Below, one piece after another: positions 28,159 through 35,322 of a stretch of 64,000 nucleotides of DNA. Made by a program: the position numbers and the translations under genes. Positions within the stretch are counted from its first letter, which is position 1. Each line of letters starts with the position of its first letter. Source of the DNA: Fluviispira multicolorata (GTDB lineage: Bacteria; Bdellovibrionota_B; Oligoflexia; Silvanigrellales; Silvanigrellaceae); the NCBI RefSeq assembly GCF_009208585.1, contig NZ_WFLN01000006.1, positions 186,001-250,000 of the forward strand, given 5' to 3'. The notes under the pieces were generated by a model. It ran no database searches and had not been told where the DNA came from. It worked only from the letters and a program-made list of their open reading frames with translations.

Positions 28159-28209
28159 TGTCCTTTGCCCTTTCCTTGTTTTGACACTTTTTTGATTCAC
28201 TGAATCCGA

Positions 28210-31200
28210 TTATATTTCAATCACCGATTTTGTCAAAAAAAGGAACTCTTCAGAAAATTTTTCTATCGATGAAAGATCATAAAGATCGGTACAGTATTCT
28301 ATTTTTATATCTAATGATTTTTTGCGTACATAAATGTCAAATGAAAGGCCAAATTTTGCTGTTTTGTTATCGATGAATTCAATTTCGCTATTCATATTTT
28401 GAGATACAAATTTTGCGAAATTTTCATCGAAATGATGAAAATTCACACTTATATCAACCAAGGTGTGACAAAATGCAAGTCTTTGTAAATGCATCGATTG
28501 ATTAATGAGTTCTAATGGTGTGAAGCGATGAATTGTTGCATCAAATAATGTTTTTTTAATTGGTGTTAAAAGATCTACAAAAGAATCACCAACATATATT
28601 TTATTTCTTAATAAGACGACATTTAGAAACATACCCATTAAATGTTCATCAATGTGATGATCTCGAGTTGAAATGACAGAAGCAAAAGCAATGTCATTTT
28701 CACCACTATAGCGATGCAAAAGAAGATTCATAATTGTCAATAAACCAACAAATAAAGTGCAATCGTGATGGCTACAAATATTGCGTAATTTTTGAGTGAT
28801 AGATTCATCGATTGAAAAATAATAGGTGTGACCAGAAGATGAGTTTAGATGCACGTTGGATTTTCGAAAAGGCAAACAAATTGGTTTGTAATTTTTTAAT
28901 TGATGACACCAATAGTCCAAACTTTTTGTTGCCTCTATGTTTTTGGGTGATCTTTGCCACAGTGCATAGTCTACATACTGACGCAAAATCTTGGGAAGTT
29001 TATATTCTACTTTAGTTAAAATTGATTCATAAATAGTACTTAATTCTTTAATAAAAATATTTATTGATGAAGCATCGTGAATGATATGATGATGATTTAC
29101 AAATAAAATAAAATGCTCAGAATGAATTTGAAATAATCGTAATGTTAAAGGTGGATTATTTGATAAGTGAAATGGCGTACGAGCATTTATGACAGCAAAT
29201 TCTCTAAATTGCTCAATGGTAATTATCTCAGGTTTCAAAATAACATGAGATATTGGTAATACGTTTTGAGTTATATTTGTATCTCTTTTAAAGATACTGC
29301 GTAAAATCCATTGTCTTTCTATAATACGGTTGACAGATTCTTCTAAAGTAACAGTGTCAAGGACACCTTTTAAATGCAGAGCATAGGCAACATTATAGTT
29401 TATACTTTTTTCACTTTGCAGATAATTAAGAATCCACAGACCTTCTTGTACAAAACTAAGTGGTCCAAAAAAAGACCCTGATTGAATTTGTTCAATAGAG
29501 CGCTTTCCTCCAATACTTTGTTGAATGACATTTAACATGCAACTAAAATTTGGATTTTCTAATATTTCTCGGACAGTGAGTTGTGATTGAATTTCACGAT
29601 TTATTAAAGCCAGCAAACGCATAGCATGCAATGAGTGTCCACCTAAATAAAAAAAATGACTTTCTGCATTAATCTCTTGAACACCGAGCAATTTTTTCCA
29701 AAGGTTTGCCAATACCAATTCTAAAGATTTTTTTTCATTGCATTGACTTTCACTATTGTTTTTACTCTGAGGTTTTTTTTCTGTAGATAGCAAATCAATT
29801 AATTGATTTGTATCAATTTTTCCTTGTATGGTAACAGGCCATTTTTCAACAAATTGCAGACGTGCTGGTTGCATGTATTCTGGTAGGTTTTGTTTAATGT
29901 GATCTTGAATTGATGTCTTTAGAGTAGAATATTCTATTTTTATTTTTGCATTGATTTCAGAAATATTAGGAAGAACAAAGGCTGCAATATAAGGGATGAG
30001 TGCATTTTGATTGTAAATAGCAATACTACTAGCAACAAGAGCATGCTTATTTAACACACATTCAATTTCACTTAATTCAATTCTAAATCCACGAATTTTA
30101 ATTTGTCTATCACTTCGCCCCAAGAATTCAAGTGTATTTTCATTCACCCATCGCACTCTGTCACCTGTCTTATAAACAGGCCCAGTTTTAGGTAAATCCT
30201 TATTCATCGTATTTAAATCTTGTAAAAAAGATTTTGCTGTGAGGTTTGGACGTTTGAAATATCCACGGCTCACTCCTAAACCTCCAATGTAGAGTTCACC
30301 ACTAACGCCAATTGGCACAAGCCGATAATAATCGTCGAGTACGTATAATAATGCATGCGTAAAAGGTTGGCCTATGAGTTTTTCGCGCGCATAAAATGCA
30401 ACATAGTTATCAAGTTCGCACGCAGTTACGGCTATTGTTGCTTCAGTTGGTCCGTAGGTGTTAAGAAGTCGAATACCTGAAGGTTTAAATTGAAACCATT
30501 GCTCAAGAATTGCGGGTGCGAGTGATTCTCCACCAATGACAACTGTTTTTAAACTATCAGGAAGTTTTAGTGAAAAGGCAAAAAGATCATGCACCAGTTG
30601 GCCCCATAGTGTTGCAGGTAAATTAAGTATGGTTATTTTATATTGTTGGCATATTTCAAAAAAGTGAGCACTTGTATTCAATATATTTTGAGTGCGCAAG
30701 CATATGCTTGCTCCTGAAATTAACGAAGCACAAATATCTGCTAAAGAAGCATCAAAATTGTAAGAACAAAATTGTAAAATACGATCTTCCTTTGTGATAG
30801 GAAATGTTTTTGCGGCCGATTTTGCAAAACAAACGAGAGCCCCATGCGCAATCATAACACCTTTAGGCAAGCCACTAGACCCAGAGGTGTAAATAATATA
30901 GGCCAACTCGTTTGCTGTTAATTGCATTTTATAGCGAGAAAAGTGAGTAGAAATATTTTCTAAAGTGCTATGTATAATTTGTGAAGAAAGCAGGCAAGTA
31001 AAATCTGTAAGTATGTGGGAAAGAGATTCAACATCAGTGATTACAAAGCTTACTTCTGCTTCATGTAAAATACTTTGCAATCTGGATTGTGTTTCCTGAG
31101 GCGATAGCGGCAAGAAAACCATTTTTGCTTTCATAATTCCAAATATAATAGGAATATATACATAGGTATGCTCATGAATAACAGCAATAATTGAACCGCA

Positions 31201-32850
31201 ATTTAAACCTGATTTTTGTAAGTTATAGGCAACAATATCAGATAAATGATCCAGTTGCTGATAAGTGATTGATTTAAATTCACTTGTCACAGCAATATGC
31301 TGTGGATGATTTGCAACCTGTTTTACAAACAGAGATATAATTGTTTCTTTATTGTTAGTGTCTATAGAATTTTCTTTTGCCTGTTTAAGAAAAAGTTCTC
31401 TTTGTTTAAGAGAAACAAGTGGCAGATTTTTAGAATGATAAGTTGGGTTATTTAAGGCAGTGGTTAAATAGTAAGAAACATTCTCTAGAAATTCTTCAAT
31501 TCTTTTTGCATCATAGTATTTAGAATTGTAATGGGCGCTTATTTGCAAGTGCTTCGTGCCTTTTGGAAAAATATGTAATTGCAAAATTTCAGGACGATTA
31601 CTTTCTGTAACAAAACTTTCTGATGCAGTGATGCATATAGGAATTTTTTGAAGCCAAATGCAGTTTCGGTCTAAAAATTCGTTTGCACTATTTTCTTCAG
31701 AAGAATCATTCATGACATCATATATATAAGACAAAATAAATTCTCGACATACATTAGCTGTAATATCAACATTTAGCAATATAAAATGATGTAATTGTTG
31801 TGCAGGTAATAATGTTTGTTCTGCACATCGCAAAAAATTTAGATTTCCCGTGTTAACTTTTTTAAATGCTTCTGCTTCACATTTTTTTGCCTGTTGCAGC
31901 ATTTCATTTTGAAAAAGATTTTTATATTCTGCATAACCTATTTTTTGAAAAGCTTGAGCTGTTTCTGGATGATTTAATATCCCCGATTTTTTAAGTACAC
32001 TTATAATATTTTTAACAATAGGATTAATTAACCATAAAGATTCTACTGTGTATTCGGGATGTGTGTCATACAAAACACGTTCAATTTCTTCGCATTCTAA
32101 GTTTAGTTTCGATAGTATATCTCTATCTATTTTTATTTTAATATCACGACTTAAATATTCACAAATAAAGTTTGGCAAACATCGCCCAATAATTTTTTTT
32201 GTATCCTCAGATATTTCTTGCCAAAGACGAGTCAGTAATTCTGAAAAAATACCACAATGCCTACCTTCATCAGCAAGATGATCGGCGTTAATTTCATTAA
32301 AAAATATATTCACTTCAGGGTCTTTAATTGTTGCAACAAGCTCTTTTGTTATAGAATTTTCTGCAATGCAAACAGCAATGATTTCAAAATAAAATCGACA
32401 ATGTTCTGGTAACGTTGTGAGCACTAATTGAATAGATCGTGTTAAGCTTGATTCGAAAGATAATGCTATTGGTTTAATTTTTGTAAAATTTTCGACTTGA
32501 TTAATAAAATCATGTGCAACATGAGCATGGTAACTTTCATCAATAATTACTGTCAATAAATTTTGATACATTTCTTCTGGCAAAGAAATAAATGGTTTTT
32601 TTTGTATTATTTTTTGGACAATTTTACAAACAACTTCCGTCTCATTAATTAAAATATTTTGCATAAACATGTATGCAGATTGAACAAGAATAGATCGTGT
32701 TATTTCTTCACCTAATGCCATTATGATTGGATGAAGGCATAAGGGTTGTTCTGTTATGGGAAAAAAATATTTTGAACCGTCGCTAATTAGTATACGTCTT
32801 GGCTTATTTCTTACAGTGGAGTTTTTTTCCCAATTATTAATGATTTGCAT
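28210..32850 (-). CDS. NRPS with N-terminal AurF-like diiron oxygenase (Ox-A-T-C)
   Basis: A 1,546-residue peptide synthetase. Residues 1-310 form an AurF-type ferritin-like diiron oxygenase. Seven ligands are present at AurF spacing: E70, E105, H108, E164, H191, E195 and H198 (motifs DESYHAH and HLADEGRH). Residues about 345-490 resemble the C-terminal part of a condensation domain. The A domain (505-1020) has TSGSSGLPKG and catalytic K1011. The T domain carries S1073 in LGGHSL. A complete C domain (1125-1546) has HHIIHDA, with H1255 catalytic. Hand-read pocket residues relative to GrsA are D700, A701, A704, N743, V771, G773, T798, I806, A807: an alpha-amino acid (D700), identity unclear. 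GAGGAG precedes the ATG. The terminal C domain should condense onto the T domain of the other NRPS. Confidence 0.92.
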   Translation of the reverse strand: MQIINNWEKNSTVRNKPRRILISDGSKYFFPITEQPLCLHPIIMALGEEITRSILVQSAYMFMQNILINETEVVCKIVQKIIQKKPFISLPEEMYQNLLTVIIDESYHAHVAHDFINQVENFTKIKPIALSFESSLTRSIQLVLTTLPEHCRFYFEIIAVCIAENSITKELVATIKDPEVNIFFNEINADHLADEGRHCGIFSELLTRLWQEISEDTKKIIGRCLPNFICEYLSRDIKIKIDRDILSKLNLECEEIERVLYDTHPEYTVESLWLINPIVKNIISVLKKSGILNHPETAQAFQKIGYAEYKNLFQNEMLQQAKKCEAEAFKKVNTGNLNFLRCAEQTLLPAQQLHHFILLNVDITANVCREFILSYIYDVMNDSSEENSANEFLDRNCIWLQKIPICITASESFVTESNRPEILQLHIFPKGTKHLQISAHYNSKYYDAKRIEEFLENVSYYLTTALNNPTYHSKNLPLVSLKQRELFLKQAKENSIDTNNKETIISLFVKQVANHPQHIAVTSEFKSITYQQLDHLSDIVAYNLQKSGLNCGSIIAVIHEHTYVYIPIIFGIMKAKMVFLPLSPQETQSRLQSILHEAEVSFVITDVESLSHILTDFTCLLSSQIIHSTLENISTHFSRYKMQLTANELAYIIYTSGSSGLPKGVMIAHGALVCFAKSAAKTFPITKEDRILQFCSYNFDASLADICASLISGASICLRTQNILNTSAHFFEICQQYKITILNLPATLWGQLVHDLFAFSLKLPDSLKTVVIGGESLAPAILEQWFQFKPSGIRLLNTYGPTEATIAVTACELDNYVAFYAREKLIGQPFTHALLYVLDDYYRLVPIGVSGELYIGGLGVSRGYFKRPNLTAKSFLQDLNTMNKDLPKTGPVYKTGDRVRWVNENTLEFLGRSDRQIKIRGFRIELSEIECVLNKHALVASSIAIYNQNALIPYIAAFVLPNISEINAKIKIEYSTLKTSIQDHIKQNLPEYMQPARLQFVEKWPVTIQGKIDTNQLIDLLSTEKKPQSKNNSESQCNEKKSLELVLANLWKKLLGVQEINAESHFFYLGGHSLHAMRLLALINREIQSQLTVREILENPNFSCMLNVIQQSIGGKRSIEQIQSGSFFGPLSFVQEGLWILNYLQSEKSINYNVAYALHLKGVLDTVTLEESVNRIIERQWILRSIFKRDTNITQNVLPISHVILKPEIITIEQFREFAVINARTPFHLSNNPPLTLRLFQIHSEHFILFVNHHHIIHDASSINIFIKELSTIYESILTKVEYKLPKILRQYVDYALWQRSPKNIEATKSLDYWCHQLKNYKPICLPFRKSNVHLNSSSGHTYYFSIDESITQKLRNICSHHDCTLFVGLLTIMNLLLHRYSGENDIAFASVISTRDHHIDEHLMGMFLNVVLLRNKIYVGDSFVDLLTPIKKTLFDATIHRFTPLELINQSMHLQRLAFCHTLVDISVNFHHFDENFAKFVSQNMNSEIEFIDNKTAKFGLSFDIYVRKKSLDIKIEYCTDLYDLSSIEKFSEEFLFLTKSVIEI

Positions 32851-32911
32851 AATCTTCTCCTCTTCATAAACTTTGTTAATCTCGCAAGTTTTATCGCAAC
32901 ATTTGAAATTG

Positions 32912-32941
32912 TGTCATCCCACGACTTGAGCCTGGGATCCA
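32912..32941. repeat. REP-like intergenic palindromic element
   Basis: This 30-nt stretch, between the NRPS start and the peptide-gene promoter, contains TCCCA (32917-32921) and TGGGA (32933-32937) around GACTTGAGCC. It resembles the dispersed elements of the form GTCATCCC-n-GGGATCC found in many bacterial intergenic regions. It stands out by higher GC content. Only one copy is seen in this window. Confidence 0.4.
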
Positions 32942-33014
32942 TACAAACTACGATTGATTTTCTCTTTCGCTAAAGTCACAAACATTTTCTCAGGAATGGC
33001 AGTATAACGAATTT

Positions 33015-33043
33015 TTGACAAACAGATTTTCTTAAGCTATACT
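33015..33043 (+). promoter_or_regulatory. Near-consensus sigma70-type promoter of the Gly/Cys-rich peptide gene
   Basis: TTGACA (33015-33020) and TATACT (33038-33043) are separated by exactly 17 nt, one mismatch from the ideal promoter. Transcription would start near 33050, about 30 nt before the ATG of the peptide gene at 33082. It is the best promoter I found in the window and predicts strong expression. Confidence 0.7.
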
Positions 33044-33081
33044 GACGACAGAATTTAAAACATTAAAATGAGGAATGTAAA

Positions 33082-33222
33082 ATGGAAACTCTCGCAAAAC
33101 AACTTATTGAAGACAAAAATTTTGAGTTACTTATGAAACTAATTAGTGACGAAGGTTCACGCGCTAGCTGTACAGGCGGTGGTGGTGGTGCTGGAGATTG
33201 TGGTTCCTGTCAGGTAAGTTAA
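33082..33222 (+). CDS. 46-residue Gly/Cys-rich peptide, candidate modified-peptide precursor
   Basis: A short gene on the strand opposite the NRPS and ABC genes. GAGG lies 8 nt before the ATG and a near-consensus promoter lies upstream, so expression is likely. The product has a charged amphipathic leader-like half (residues 1-24, METLAKQLIEDKNFELLMKL...) and a C-terminal half with five consecutive Gly and three Cys (C30, C40, C43; ending GDCGSCQVS). This leader-core layout is that of ribosomally made, modified peptides. No double-Gly leader cleavage site is clear, and no lanthionine synthetase, YcaO or radical-SAM gene is in the window. It could instead be a metal-binding peptide, a toxin or a scaffold for the NRPS products. 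I do not recognise its family. Confidence 0.68.
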   Translation: METLAKQLIEDKNFELLMKLISDEGSRASCTGGGGGAGDCGSCQVS

Positions 33223-33579
33223 ACTTTAAAAACAAGATTAACGAGTTTTAATTCTAAAGAAACAAAATTTTTTACGTAAATCTTATCGGAAATCTATTAA
33301 ATTTTCAACATTGCTCATTTGAAACTCTGGAAGTTGAGAAAAAAATTCGCATGTATTAAGTTATATGAAGATGAGTTAGATTTGCCAATTCATTGGAAGC
33401 TCCCATTGTTGAGATTTATTTTTGGAGAAATTAAGCTCCAAAAATGAGACTCTTATCTACCAATAATCTACTCAACATTTAGCTGACATTTATAGTATTT
33501 TTTGGTCGCTACTCATTCTCCATATAATGTTCGGATAATTTGCTGAATTTTTCTGCCGGATTCAGCAGCTTTACTTAGT
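33223..33579. other. 357-bp gap between the peptide gene and the ABC exporter gene
   Basis: No supportable gene. ATTTTTGGAG (33418-33427) and CTCCAAAAAT (33436-33445) form a perfect 10-bp hairpin with an 8-nt loop, possibly ending the peptide transcript, though no T tract follows. Just before the end, the minus strand reads a 24-codon protein-like fragment (about 33500-33571, including AAESGRKIQQIIRTLYGE) with no start codon, perhaps a gene remnant. Confidence 0.4.
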
Positions 33580-35307
33580 TTATGATAAGTCTATCATTGG
33601 GACAGGAGAAACAGCCGAAATCATCTGGGATTTAATTTCCAAACAATACAAAAAATCGGCCACTTGAATAGGCTGCAATCTATGTGAAGTCATAATAACA
33701 AGCTTGCCTTTAAGATTTTTCTTAAGAACTTCTAAAAATAATTTTTCTCTTTCTAAATCAAAAGCAGATGTTGGTTCATCAAATAAAAATATTTTTGCAT
33801 CAGTGTAAAAAGCTCGTGCAAGAGCAATGCTCTGTATCTGCCCGCCTGAAAGTTTAATGCCATTAATACCAACAATTGAATCAAGGCCATTTTCGAAATG
33901 ATTGACAAACTCAGAGGTTAAAGAAATGTCTAAAGCTCTTTGCAAAGCAGTGTGATTTAATTGTGAATCGAAAAGTGTAATATTATCTCTTATACTTGCC
34001 GTAAATAATTTTGGATTTTGAGGTACAAAAGCAATTTTTTTGCGCCACTCTGTTTGTACATGTTCGTCGATATTAATAGAGTTATATAAAATTTTTCCTG
34101 CATCAAGTGTAAAATCACGCATTAATAAACGGAGGATAGTTGTCTTACCAGAACCAGTAGGCCCCTTAATAACACTCAGTTGTTCAGCTTTAAATTCAAT
34201 ATTAATCTCACTTAATATTTTTCGATATCCATAAGAAAAACCGCTCCCTTCCATTTTAATGTTTGCTAAACAATCAGAAAAATGAGGATTTTTTTTATCG
34301 ATTAAAGGAAAACTCAAATTATTTAATTTAATTAATATATCTTTAAATCCTTCAAACCCCTTAACTATTTTATCAATAAGTCCACCTAAAAAGGAAAATG
34401 GTAATAAAAATTTTCGACTTAGAAAAGATGCTGCTGCAAAAGCTCCAAATGATATTTGTTCGTTAAAAATAAGAATTGCACCATGTACAAGAATGCTAAT
34501 TAAACCTATTTGTATAAAAATACGTGTTGCAGGAATCATAGCTGAGTTAACAGTGTTCGCCTGATCATTTGCCTGCTTCAACTCATCTGCTTTTATTTCT
34601 ACTTTTTTATAAAATCGACTTTCAAGTGCATAATCGTTGACAATCGAAACACCACTAATCAGTTCATCAATTTCTCTGTACATGAATCTCATCTTTTTTT
34701 TCGAAAATTGATAAATCGGATGTGCTTTTTTTTGTAGAAAAATGGTAATTAAAAAAACAGGCAACAAAGAAATTAAGGCGTAAAATAAAAAAACAGGTGC
34801 AATGATAAATAATAGAGGCGCAACAATTAATACTGAAAATAGCAATTTAAAAAAATCTTCCAGTGTGTAACTTATAAAGAATTCAACTATTTCGATGGCT
34901 CTATTCGTGAATCTATCATCATCACGTAATGTTGCGGCTTCAGAAGTTGAATGTGTCTGCTTTTTTTGATGAGTTAAAATATAATGACAAAGCTGCATAC
35001 GTAATTGGAACTGTAATGAACTTGCAGTGCGTTTCCATTGAACTGAACTTAAAAACTGAAATAAAATGCTGAACAACCAAGCTAACAAGGCCAGTGCGCC
35101 TAATAAAAAAACACTCGTATAATTTGCCGCAAAATAATATTGAAAAAGAAAACTTTGTTCCTGACGAATAGCTATATCTATCATAAGTCCCAAAAGTATT
35201 TCAGGAATAACATCAAATAATTTAAATAAAAAAGTTCCTGTTGCAGCCCATATCATAGATTTTCTAAATTTAGGTTCAGAAAATGCTAATCTCAAAAAAG
35301 ATTTCAC
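33580..35307 (-). CDS. ABC exporter (fused permease-ATPase half-transporter)
   Basis: A 575-residue half-transporter of the type I exporter fold. Six hydrophobic helices (about residues 20-310) are followed by the nucleotide-binding domain: Walker A GPTGSGKTT (382-390), signature LSGGQ (486-490), Walker B IFLFDE (506-511) and the switch His in MTSHR. There is no N-terminal C39 peptidase domain, so it does not cleave a leader itself. The start is GTG 35307 with GGAG 8 nt upstream. It lies 15 nt after the A-T-TE NRPS, so the two are co-transcribed. It is the likely exporter of the cluster product, and may give self-resistance. Confidence 0.92.
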   Translation of the reverse strand: MKSFLRLAFSEPKFRKSMIWAATGTFLFKLFDVIPEILLGLMIDIAIRQEQSFLFQYYFAANYTSVFLLGALALLAWLFSILFQFLSSVQWKRTASSLQFQLRMQLCHYILTHQKKQTHSTSEAATLRDDDRFTNRAIEIVEFFISYTLEDFFKLLFSVLIVAPLLFIIAPVFLFYALISLLPVFLITIFLQKKAHPIYQFSKKKMRFMYREIDELISGVSIVNDYALESRFYKKVEIKADELKQANDQANTVNSAMIPATRIFIQIGLISILVHGAILIFNEQISFGAFAAASFLSRKFLLPFSFLGGLIDKIVKGFEGFKDILIKLNNLSFPLIDKKNPHFSDCLANIKMEGSGFSYGYRKILSEINIEFKAEQLSVIKGPTGSGKTTILRLLMRDFTLDAGKILYNSINIDEHVQTEWRKKIAFVPQNPKLFTASIRDNITLFDSQLNHTALQRALDISLTSEFVNHFENGLDSIVGINGIKLSGGQIQSIALARAFYTDAKIFLFDEPTSAFDLEREKLFLEVLKKNLKGKLVIMTSHRLQPIQVADFLYCLEIKSQMISAVSPVPMIDLS

Positions 35308-35322
35308 AAATAGAACTCCAAA

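Noticed and set aside
33223..33445. Open frame on the plus strand after the peptide gene (reads up to the hairpin near 33445)
   Set aside because: It has no ATG or ribosome-binding site and no recognisable similarity.
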